In this document: piece by piece, positions 33,553 to 41,268 of the stretch | Position numbering within the stretch: position 1 is the stretch's first letter | How the letters are laid out: the number at the start of each line of letters is the position of its first letter | NCBI RefSeq assembly: GCF_003429005.1 | Contig: NZ_QVQV01000001.1 | Location: 1,109,864 to 1,173,863, forward strand | Reading direction: 5' to 3' | Length of the DNA stretch: 64,000 nucleotides | DNA from: Paraburkholderia sp. DHOC27 | GTDB lineage: Bacteria; Pseudomonadota; Gammaproteobacteria; Burkholderiales; Burkholderiaceae | Notes under the pieces: generated by a model | Database searches by the model: none | What the model saw: only the letters and a program-made list of their open reading frames with translations | Told to the model about the DNA's origin: nothing | Program-made: the position numbers and the translations under genes

Positions 33553-33900
33553 AGTTTGCTCTCCCGGGCAAAGATTGATCTAGAGAAACATAATAATCCA
33601 CACAGACTGTGCGCGTTGATCGGCCGTCGCGCAATGGGAGTGTGAAAGCAGCGTTCAAAGAGGGACGCATCTGGACGTGTCGGAGGGAATCCCGGTCCCG
33701 TATGTGGATTATAGGTGCTTACCAAAAGCATTCCGCCTCGGTTTAGAGGAGGCGTGACGGGACCTGAAAACCCGTCGACCGGAAGGCGTCAGCCGCGTCG
33801 AAGCGTGACGAAGGATTAAGGAAAGGTGGCGAGCGCCGCGTGCCTTGAACGCGGCTGGACGTTATGGGCGCATTTATGGACGCATTCGTGGCGAACCAGG
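33553..33900. other. 348-bp gap, no gene
   Basis: Between the starts of the TetR gene and the stop of the AlkA-like gene. It contains a candidate -10 box TATAAT on the minus strand (33713-33708) with the semi-palindrome GGTGCTTACC (33714-33723). Nothing else is recognised. Confidence 0.5.
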
Positions 33901-34809
33901 TCAGCCGCCACCCACCCGGCCGGACAGCGCGGCAAAACCGTGCCAAAGATGGATGGCGGCGTAGGCTCGCCACGGCCGCCATGTCTCGGTTCGCGCTTTC
34001 TGCTGGCCAGGGCGTTTTAGCTCAGGATCGTGTTTGAGGATCGCGTTCATGAGCACGAGATCGGAAGCAGGCCAGGCATCTGGATCGCGCAATGCGCGCA
34101 TCGCAACATATTCGACCGTCCACGGCCCGATGCCCGGCAACGCGAGCAGCGCCGCGCGAATCGTGGCGTTGTCGGCATGGCGATCATCCAGCGGCAGTGC
34201 GCCGCTCGCGACCGCCGCGGCTACCGTTTGCAGCGTCGCGATCCGTTTGTTTGGCATGCCGATGCCGGTGAGATCGGCGGCGGCCAGCGCGGCAGGCGTC
34301 GGGAAGCGCCACGCGGTGCCTTCATGCGGATGATCCTCGATTCGCTTGCCTGCTCGCTCCACGATCCGGCCCGTCACCGTGGATGCCGCCTTCACGCTGA
34401 CCTGCTGTCCGACCACCGTGCGAATCACGAGCTCGAACGCCGACCAGGCCCCGGGCACACGCAGGCCGGGCGCCGCTTCGACCAGGGGCGCGAGCCACGG
34501 ATCCGCCGAAAAGCAACGATGGATGTCGTGCGGGTCCGTCGCCGTATCGAACATGCGCGAGAGCGGCTCGACGAGCGCATCGGCGTGACGCGCAACCGCG
34601 CCTTCGAGCGTGACCACCAGACACGCCCGGCGTGGGTGCAAATGGACCTGCATGGTTCCGCTATCGTTTTGCCACTCTATGGCGCGGCGGTAGACGCCGT
34701 CCTCGACCGCTTCGACGCCCGCCGACGAGCGGCTGCCGAAAAAGTTGAGCATGGCGTGCCAGTCGAATGGCGGCAGGAAAGGCAGTTCGATGGTTGCGAT
34801 GTCGGGCAC
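33901..34809 (-). CDS. alkA: DNA-3-methyladenine glycosylase II (AlkA-like)
   Basis: A 302-residue base-excision repair glycosylase removing alkylated purines. The N-terminal AlkA domain starts LPFLPPFDWHAMLNFFGSR; the helix-hairpin-helix is LLALPGIGPWTVEYVAMRAL and the catalytic aspartate is Asp250 in WPASDLVLMN. The methylase regulator part of Ada is absent. The GTG at 34809 is chosen because it retains the conserved LPF..PFDW stretch; the ATG at MLNFF would cut it, and the huge open frame to 35778 is a shadow of the MFS gene. It lies 11 bp after the MFS stop, so the two may be co-transcribed. Role: defence against alkylation. Confidence 0.9.
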   Translation of the reverse strand: MPDIATIELPFLPPFDWHAMLNFFGSRSSAGVEAVEDGVYRRAIEWQNDSGTMQVHLHPRRACLVVTLEGAVARHADALVEPLSRMFDTATDPHDIHRCFSADPWLAPLVEAAPGLRVPGAWSAFELVIRTVVGQQVSVKAASTVTGRIVERAGKRIEDHPHEGTAWRFPTPAALAAADLTGIGMPNKRIATLQTVAAAVASGALPLDDRHADNATIRAALLALPGIGPWTVEYVAMRALRDPDAWPASDLVLMNAILKHDPELKRPGQQKARTETWRPWRAYAAIHLWHGFAALSGRVGGG

Positions 34810-34820
34810 GGATAACTGGT

Positions 34821-35993
34821 TCAAGGAAAGTCGACCGCGATGCGCGCGCCACCGTTGACGATGGATCGCTGCGCAGCCTCGGCAGTAATGAGCGCTCCCA
34901 CATAGAGTAACAGGCTGACCCAGCCGATCTGATGCGCGCCTACCCAATGCACGGTAACGGCGCCAAGCAGGCCCGCCAGTGCGACACCGGTGTAGATGGC
35001 CGAGGTGTTGAGGCCGAGCACGATGGTCGCCGCCGCCGGCATCAAGGTGACCAGCCTGTGCTGCTGGGCCGCGAGCTGGCCCCAGCTTGCCGCGCCGAAA
35101 AGCGCAATGGCGATGATCGCAGTGGGCAGGGTGGCGCTGGTCCACGAGAGCGTGCTCATGACGACGATCAGCACCGCCAGCATGCCGATGAGAATCTTGC
35201 GCGTGCCGATCCGGTCGATCAGACGCCCGGCGGTGAGATTCATGATCGTGCCCGACGTGCCCCACAACACCAGCAGCGCGCCGAGAATCACGGGGCTGCC
35301 GTGTGTCGCGCGATCGAAGATCACGGCAAGATAGGTGTAGACCGCAAAATTGCCGCACAGAAAGAAAAACGTGGTGAGGAGCGTGAGTCCGACGCGATGA
35401 TCGCGCATGGGGGCGAGCCGCTGCTTGAGCGAGATCGCGGGCGGTGCCGGAATTTGCGTGAGCAGCGTGATGATGCCGAGCGCAGAGAGCGCGCTGATCG
35501 ACGAGACGAAGATCATCGTGTAGCGCCAGTCGCCGAGTCCTCCGATGATCGTGCCGATGGGCGCACCCAACGCGGTGGAGGCGGTGAGGCCCGCGGCCAC
35601 CACCGAGAGCGCGAAGCCGCGCTGTTCCGGCGAGACGATGCTCGCGCCCGACCCCGTTGCCGTCGGCGCATACATGGCCGCACCAAAACCCGCGAGCGCA
35701 CGGGCCGCAAGCGCGGCTGCGAGGCTCGGCGCCCACGCCGTGGCGAGATTGGCGATGATGAACAGGCCGAGGCCGCACAGCATCAAGCGCTTGCGCTCGA
35801 CATGCGCGAACACGGCGGCAGCGACCGGCGAGGCAAACGCGTAGGCGAGCGCGTAGACGGTGGTGAGCTGGCCCGTCGCGCCGATACTGGTGTGGAAACT
35901 ACGCGATATTTCCGGCAACACGCCGGCAACGACGAAGCTGTCGGTGCCGATGGCGAACATGCCCAACGCGAGAATGAGAAGGCGGCGATCCAT
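34821..35993 (-). CDS. MFS exporter, DHA1 type
   Basis: A 390-residue twelve-helix major facilitator, paralogue of the exporter at 16860-18053. It starts MDRRLLILALGMFAIGTDSF and shows ASTALGAPIGTIIGG in helix 5. ATG at 35993 has AAGGA 9 bp upstream and matches the paralogue's start; upstream in-frame ATGs (36002, 36098) are less likely. It is divergent from the LysR gene at 36327, with a perfect inverted repeat between them. The AlkA gene follows at once. Substrate unknown; drug or sugar efflux is typical. Confidence 0.9.
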   Translation of the reverse strand: MDRRLLILALGMFAIGTDSFVVAGVLPEISRSFHTSIGATGQLTTVYALAYAFASPVAAAVFAHVERKRLMLCGLGLFIIANLATAWAPSLAAALAARALAGFGAAMYAPTATGSGASIVSPEQRGFALSVVAAGLTASTALGAPIGTIIGGLGDWRYTMIFVSSISALSALGIITLLTQIPAPPAISLKQRLAPMRDHRVGLTLLTTFFFLCGNFAVYTYLAVIFDRATHGSPVILGALLVLWGTSGTIMNLTAGRLIDRIGTRKILIGMLAVLIVVMSTLSWTSATLPTAIIAIALFGAASWGQLAAQQHRLVTLMPAAATIVLGLNTSAIYTGVALAGLLGAVTVHWVGAHQIGWVSLLLYVGALITAEAAQRSIVNGGARIAVDFP

Positions 35994-36326
35994 GAGGGCC
36001 ATCCTTATATGACTGATCCGGCGCAGAGCCACGCGGCTCGCAGGTGGCGCCCGCCATCGAGCGGCCTGGGCAGAAGGCGAAGGCTGCTGCGCAGGCATTA
36101 GATCAAAGCCGGGGCCGCACGGCTATTGTTCGATGGTATTGGGTGATGCGGCCGCGTCCCTCCTCGCTTTGCGGTATCCCGCGAGAGCGCACGTCATACT
36201 TTGGTATCAGGTACTTAGTATGACTACGTATAAACGCACGATTTCTTGCGTTTCGGTAATATCGCGGGGAGATACAAGGTCTGCGACGTCGTGATGCAAA
36301 GGATCTTGATGCAAAGGAGCGACACC
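35994..36326. other. 333-bp divergent control region
   Basis: Between the MFS exporter (minus) and LysR (plus) starts. It contains the inverted repeat at 36193-36224, and a direct repeat GATGCAAAGGA at 36293-36303 and 36308-36318 whose second copy supplies the LysR ribosome site. No gene is supported. Confidence 0.55.
36193..36224. promoter_or_regulatory. perfect inverted repeat between divergent MFS and LysR genes
   Basis: GTCATACT-N16-AGTATGAC, an 8-bp perfect dyad with two-turn-plus spacing. It is about 100 bp before the LysR start and 200 bp before the MFS start. LysR binding is likely but unproven. Confidence 0.5.
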
Positions 36327-37280
36327 ATGGATGTGCTTCAAATGATGCGTATCTTCAAGCACGTGGCGGAACTGGAGAGCTACACGTCTGCATCGGGTCG
36401 CCTGGATGTCGGCACTGCGCATGTGTCGCGAGCCGTGACGGAACTCGAATGCCGCCTGCGCACGCGGCTGCTGCATCGAACGACCCGCAGGGTCGCGCTC
36501 ACCGAAGCCGGCGAGCGCTATCTGGCGCACTGCAACCGCATCCTGGCTGAAATCGAGGAAGCTGAAAACGAAGCACGCAGCGCGCAGTCTTCGCCGTGTG
36601 GCACCTTGAAGATCCATGCCTTGAGCGGATTCGGGCTGAGGTACATGAGTGAGGCCATTGCAGCCTATCAGGCCACGTTTCCCTCCGTCAGTATCGACCT
36701 GTTTCTTTCGCAGAGCCTGCCGCGCTTCTTCGACACGGGTTGCGACGTGGCCATTACGCTGGCTCCACGCTTGCCCGATTCGAGCCTGATTTCGCAGCAT
36801 ATCGGCAAGGTTCACAGCGTTCTGTGCGCGGCGCCGTCGTATCTGGAATCTCGCGGGGTACCGCGCCGGTTTTCCGATCTGACGCGGCATGCCTGCCTGC
36901 AACTGCTGAGATCGACGGGGGAGCCGGAGCCGTGGAGCTTGCCGGGGGAAGACGGCATGCTCGGCGCGGTCCTCGATTGCCCGCCGTTGCGTGTCAATGT
37001 TCCGGAAGCGCTCACCTGTGCCGTGGTGCAGGGCGCCGGGATAGGAATCCTGCCCACCTACACGGCCGTTCCCTTGTTGAGAGCGGGCATCCTGGTGCGG
37101 GTGCTTCCTGCTTATACGACGGATCATCTGGAAGTGTCCGCGGTGTATCCGTCGCGCTCGTTTCTCGACGCCAAAGTCAGCACGTGGATCAACTTCGCAA
37201 AGGATTACCTCGGTGCCCAACTGGCGAGCGATGCAGCCTGGCTGGCCGCGCCGGTGCGCGAACTCGAACACAGTGTTTGA
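36327..37280 (+). CDS. LysR-family transcriptional regulator
   Basis: A 317-residue LysR regulator. It starts MDVLQMMRIFKHVAELESYT, with VGTAHVSRAVTELECRLRTR as the DNA-reading part and an effector domain from about residue 92 (GTLKIHALSGFGLRYMSEAI). AAGGAG lies 7 bp before the ATG at 36327; the frame is open from 36246 without a better site. It is followed on the same strand by a thiolase gene after 116 bp, and is divergent from the MFS exporter. Either may be its target. Intact. Confidence 0.92.
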   Translation: MDVLQMMRIFKHVAELESYTSASGRLDVGTAHVSRAVTELECRLRTRLLHRTTRRVALTEAGERYLAHCNRILAEIEEAENEARSAQSSPCGTLKIHALSGFGLRYMSEAIAAYQATFPSVSIDLFLSQSLPRFFDTGCDVAITLAPRLPDSSLISQHIGKVHSVLCAAPSYLESRGVPRRFSDLTRHACLQLLRSTGEPEPWSLPGEDGMLGAVLDCPPLRVNVPEALTCAVVQGAGIGILPTYTAVPLLRAGILVRVLPAYTTDHLEVSAVYPSRSFLDAKVSTWINFAKDYLGAQLASDAAWLAAPVRELEHSV

Positions 37281-37396
37281 TGCCACGAGCACTAAAACAC
37301 CATTGCTGAAGCGGTGAATTGCCACCATGTGAACCGGCCGTAAAGATTATGGATATACTCCACATCAGGCAAACATCGTCAAGGAAGGGTTGGACC

Positions 37397-38557
37397 ATGA
37401 ACGCAGTTATTGCCGGATATGTCAGGACGCCATTCACATTCGCACGCAAGGGTGCGTTGAAAGACGTACGTCCCGATGATCTCGCCGCCACGGCCATTGC
37501 AGCGCTGATGCGTCGAACCGGACTCGATCCCGCGCTGGTCGAAGACGTGCTTATGGGGTGCGCGTATCCGGAGGGGCCGCAGGGAAACAACGTCGCGCGA
37601 ATCGCCGCGCTGCTGGCCGGTTTGCCCATCGAAACGGCGGGGGCGACGATCAACCGGTTCTGCGGTTCGTCTATGTACGGCATACACATCGCAGCCGGCC
37701 AGATTGCGATTGGCGCGGGCGAGGCTTTCGTGGTGGCAGGCGTCGAGAGCATGTCGATGGTGCCGCAAGGGGGGCTTAATTTCGTGCCCAACCCTCGCTT
37801 CGCGACGCTCGAGCGACCCGACGCGGAAAACCCGATTCACGCTTATACGACGATGGGTGTCACAGCCGAAAATGTCGCGCAGCGCTTCAACGTCTCACGT
37901 GAAGACCAGGAGCGTTTTGCTTATACGTCGCACATGAAGGCGTCGAACGCATTCGCGGCGGGGCGTCTTGCGGAAGAGCTGACGCCCGTTTCGCTGCCGG
38001 ATGGCACCGTGGTAGACCGTGACGGCTGTATCCGTCCACAGACGACACTCGAAGTCCTTGCCTCGCTAAAGCCGGCCTTCGGGGCGGACGGCACGGTGAC
38101 GGCGGGTACCGCCTCGCCGCTGACGGATGGCGCCGTGGCGCTGCTCGTCACGTCGGAACAATTCGCGCAGACCCATAACCTGGCCGTCACGGCCCGGATT
38201 CGCGCGTCGGCGGTTGCGGGCGTTGAGCCGGAGATCATGGGCATGGGCCCGGTTCCCGCCACACGCAAGGCGTTGAGCCGCGCAGGTCTCACAGTGGATG
38301 ACATCGATGTCATCGAAATCAACGAGGCCTTCAGCAGTCAGGCGCTCGCTTGCATGCGCGAGCTTCACTTCGATCCCTCGAAGGTTAATATCGACGGTGG
38401 CGCACTCGCATTGGGGCATCCACTCGGCGCATCCGGCGCACGCATTACCGCGAAGGCCGCGCAGATCATGGCACGCGAAGGCAAGAAAATCGCGCTGGCC
38501 ACGCAGTGCATTGGTGGTGGTCAAGGCATCGCGACGATTCTCGAAGCACTGGGTTGA
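37397..38557 (+). CDS. acetyl-CoA acyltransferase (thiolase)
   Basis: A 386-residue thiolase catalysing reversible cleavage of 3-ketoacyl-CoA. All active-site residues are visible: nucleophile Cys89 in INRFCGSSM, His341 in LGHPLGASG and Cys371 in ATQCIGGGQG; the loop INEAF also appears. AAGGAAGGG precedes the ATG at 37397. The degradative class (FadA-like) is more likely than the biosynthetic one, from its length and sequence. The next gene is a DUF1993 protein 101 bp on. A LysR gene lies directly upstream. No other beta-oxidation genes are in the window, so the pathway is open. Confidence 0.93.
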   Translation: MNAVIAGYVRTPFTFARKGALKDVRPDDLAATAIAALMRRTGLDPALVEDVLMGCAYPEGPQGNNVARIAALLAGLPIETAGATINRFCGSSMYGIHIAAGQIAIGAGEAFVVAGVESMSMVPQGGLNFVPNPRFATLERPDAENPIHAYTTMGVTAENVAQRFNVSREDQERFAYTSHMKASNAFAAGRLAEELTPVSLPDGTVVDRDGCIRPQTTLEVLASLKPAFGADGTVTAGTASPLTDGAVALLVTSEQFAQTHNLAVTARIRASAVAGVEPEIMGMGPVPATRKALSRAGLTVDDIDVIEINEAFSSQALACMRELHFDPSKVNIDGGALALGHPLGASGARITAKAAQIMAREGKKIALATQCIGGGQGIATILEALG

Positions 38558-38658
38558 TCACTGGCTTGAGTGCAGGTGCATTAGCGCAATGCGAACGCGG
38601 CTGGACGCTTCGAGTAGTGAAGGGTATCGTCAGATGTTTCTCGCAGAAAGGAAATCCT

Positions 38659-39165
38659 ATGTATTACGAGGCAATTTTGCAGTGCTCGCGGGCGTTTCTC
38701 ACCGTGGAAACGATGCTCGACAAAGCGTCCCTTTATGCTGAACAAAAAAAGTTCGACGTCGGCGTACTGATGAATAGCCGCCTCGCCCCGGACATGGCGC
38801 CGTTCATCTACCAGATCCAGAGCGCTTCGGACTACCTCAAGGCAGGCGCCGCGTGGCTGTCAGGCCAGAAGCCGCCGCGCTTCGAGGATAACGAGCGCAC
38901 CATCGACGAAGTACGCGACCGTATCCGCAGGACGGTGGCGTTCACCCAGAGCGTCACGTCCGACCAATACGCCCACGCGCAGGAGCAGCGCGTCAAGGTT
39001 TCGTGGGTGCCCGGCAAGATCATCGAAGGGCAAGACTACCTGTTGCAGATCGTGATTCCCAATGTGTATTTTCACATCGGAATGGCGTATGCAATCTTGC
39101 GCAAGGATGGCGTCGACGTGGGCAAGCTGGACTTTCTGGGGCCGATGAATTTCGTCGCGGAATAG
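38659..39165 (+). CDS. DUF1993 family protein
   Basis: A 168-residue DUF1993 protein, a helical bundle related to the DinB/YfiT-like fold. It begins MYYEAILQCSRAFLTVETML and has the family segments MNSRLAPDMAPFIYQIQSAS and IVIPNVYFHIGMAYAILRK. The late histidine in YFHIGMAYAILR is one of the conserved residues. AAGGA lies 6 bp before the ATG; an in-frame start at 38506 would overlap the thiolase. Function unknown. Frequent in Burkholderiales next to metabolic genes. Confidence 0.9.
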   Translation: MYYEAILQCSRAFLTVETMLDKASLYAEQKKFDVGVLMNSRLAPDMAPFIYQIQSASDYLKAGAAWLSGQKPPRFEDNERTIDEVRDRIRRTVAFTQSVTSDQYAHAQEQRVKVSWVPGKIIEGQDYLLQIVIPNVYFHIGMAYAILRKDGVDVGKLDFLGPMNFVAE

Positions 39166-39690
39166 GCCCGCACCGGCATTAGACGCGTGACCAGGCGCCT
39201 GCGCCAAGCGCATCACTGAGCATGTGACTGAGCGTATCACTGAGCGCGTCTGCCCACGCCACGTATAAGCTTTGGTTATGGGTATCCCCAACCTGGCATA
39301 GGCTGCGATGGAGTCGCGCTGCTAACATATTAGATGCCTCTCGTGGTGGCTTGCCCGTCCACCGCGTTTTTTGCATGAACTATCAGTATGGATTATGATT
39401 GAAATCCATACACACACGGCATGCACCATGCCGGTCTTCGCGAGCGGAGGTGTTGTGAGCCTTCTCATCCGACCGAATCCCCGTCACCACGATCTTGCCA
39501 ACTCAGTTGTCAACTCAGCCAGGGCTCACTCCGCTGCGGAGGTGACCAGTGGGAATCCTTGAGATGCGCGCGCCGATCGTCGCGCAAGCCTGGGCGTCCA
39601 GTTCGTTCATCGAGGGATGAGCGCGTGCGCCAGGAATGGCGACTGTCGTGAAAGCGGCGTGCTACGGAACAGCGAGTTGGCTGACAACTG
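39166..39690. other. 525-bp gap, no gene
   Basis: No supported gene. It contains short direct repeats (ATCACTGAGC at 39211 and 39236 region), a perfect 9-bp dyad GTATGGATT-N8-AATCCATAC at 39386-39411, and CAGTTGTCA near 39503 inverted to TGACAACTG at 39682-39690, just before the aldehyde dehydrogenase start. The dyads may serve regulation of that gene. Confidence 0.5.
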
Positions 39691-41211
39691 ATGCGACATG
39701 AAAGAGTAGTCATAGCGATGGACGAAATGGCACACGTATCGCGCACGCGTGTTGACGAGCACTATCTGAAGTCAGACGTGGGCATGCACGCGAGGCTGTT
39801 CATCGACGGCACGTGGGTCGAGGCGACCGGGGATAAACACAGCGATATCTACGATCCGCTGAGTGGGCAGATCATTGGCCGGCTGGTCCATGCCAGCAAG
39901 GCCGATCTTGCTGCCGCCGTGGCCGCGAGCCGCACGGGCTTCGGCGCGTGGCGCAGGCGCTCCGCTTTCAATCGAAGCAAAATCATTCGTGCTGCTGCGG
40001 ATCTGCTGCGCGAACGCGCGCCGCAAATCGCAGCGCTCATGACGCGCGAGCAGGGCAAGCCGCTGCGGGAAGCGGCGATGGAAGTCGAACTGTCAGCGGA
40101 TCTGCTGGACTGGTTCGCCGAAGAAGGGCGGCGCGCGTACGGCCGCCTGATCCCATCGCGCGCCCCTGGCATCACGCAGGTCGCCTTGCGTGAACCGATG
40201 GGCCCTGTTGCTGCCTTCATACCGCCGAACTTTCCCGTTTCACAGGCCATCCGCAAGATCGGTCCGGCGCTTGCGGCTGGCTGTTCGATCGTCATGAAGC
40301 TGGCCGAGGAAACGCCCGCAACGACCTCTGCGCTCGCCGACATCTTTCACGATGCCGGCGTGCCTCCCGGCGTGCTCAATTTTGTTTATGGCGATCTCAC
40401 CGAGGTCTCGGAGTATCTGATTGCCCATCCTGTGATTCGCGGTGTTTCGTTCACCGGTCCGATCGTAACCGGGAAAGGCATCGCGGCGCTTGCCGGCATT
40501 CACATGAAGCGCTGCACGATGGAACTCGGCGGACATGCGCCTGCCATCGTATTCGCAGACGCCGAGATCGCCTCCGCGGCCAAACTCCTCGCGTTCGCCA
40601 AATATCGCAATAGCGGGCAGATGTGCGCGTCGCCCACGCGGTTTCTGATCCAGTCGGATATCTACGATCTATTCAAGGAGCGGTTCATCGCCGAGGTGAA
40701 CCGTATTCGCGTGGGCAGCGGCAACCGCGCGGAGACGACAATGGGACCGCTCGTCAGCGCAGAGCGTTTGCAAACGGTGCAGGACCTCATCGCCGATGCG
40801 GTGGAGCGGGGTGCCACCGTTGAACTCGGCGGTCAGCGAATTGGCGAGCGAGGCCATTTTCTCGCGCCAACCGTGCTCTCCAACGTCACGTCGGAGATGC
40901 GCATCATGAACGAGGATCCGTTCGGACCGGTGGCGTTGTTGAGCGTGTTCGATACGATCGACGAAGTGATCGAAGAGAGCAACCGGCTTCCCTGTGGGCT
41001 GGCGTCATACGTTTTTACGCGCTCCGATGTGACGGCAAGCAAGCTGTCCTCGGAACTCGAAACCGGCATGATCTCCATCAATCATCTGGGGTTGGGTCTG
41101 CCCGAAACACCCTATGGCGGAATCAAGGACAGTGGCTACGGATCCGAAGGCGGTTCGGAGGCGATTGATAACTACCTGGTGACGAAATTCGTTTCGCGCG
41201 CCATCGAGTGA
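39691..41211 (+). CDS. aldehyde dehydrogenase (succinate-semialdehyde dehydrogenase-like)
   Basis: A 506-residue NAD(P)-dependent aldehyde dehydrogenase. The catalytic Cys312 lies in SGQMCASPTR, the general base Glu278 in CTMELGGHAP, and SFTGPIVTGKGIA forms the cofactor loop. It most resembles succinate-semialdehyde dehydrogenases. One oddity: the usual PWNFP motif reads PPNFP, though the active-site Asn is kept. The start is uncertain: ATG at 39691, 39718 or 39727 are all possible, and none has a strong ribosome site. It stands alone between the DUF1993 gene and the kinase gene. It would oxidise a small aldehyde in the cytosol. Confidence 0.9.
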   Translation: MRHERVVIAMDEMAHVSRTRVDEHYLKSDVGMHARLFIDGTWVEATGDKHSDIYDPLSGQIIGRLVHASKADLAAAVAASRTGFGAWRRRSAFNRSKIIRAAADLLRERAPQIAALMTREQGKPLREAAMEVELSADLLDWFAEEGRRAYGRLIPSRAPGITQVALREPMGPVAAFIPPNFPVSQAIRKIGPALAAGCSIVMKLAEETPATTSALADIFHDAGVPPGVLNFVYGDLTEVSEYLIAHPVIRGVSFTGPIVTGKGIAALAGIHMKRCTMELGGHAPAIVFADAEIASAAKLLAFAKYRNSGQMCASPTRFLIQSDIYDLFKERFIAEVNRIRVGSGNRAETTMGPLVSAERLQTVQDLIADAVERGATVELGGQRIGERGHFLAPTVLSNVTSEMRIMNEDPFGPVALLSVFDTIDEVIEESNRLPCGLASYVFTRSDVTASKLSSELETGMISINHLGLGLPETPYGGIKDSGYGSEGGSEAIDNYLVTKFVSRAIE

Positions 41212-41268
41212 CCGATACTGGATGGTGGGTCAGCGGTGATTTAGACGTTTTTGCTGCTGGAGCGAACT

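Noticed and set aside
34810..35778. Very long upstream extension of the AlkA-like frame
   Set aside because: It is a shadow of the MFS gene; its composition is arginine/histidine-rich and lacks any family match.
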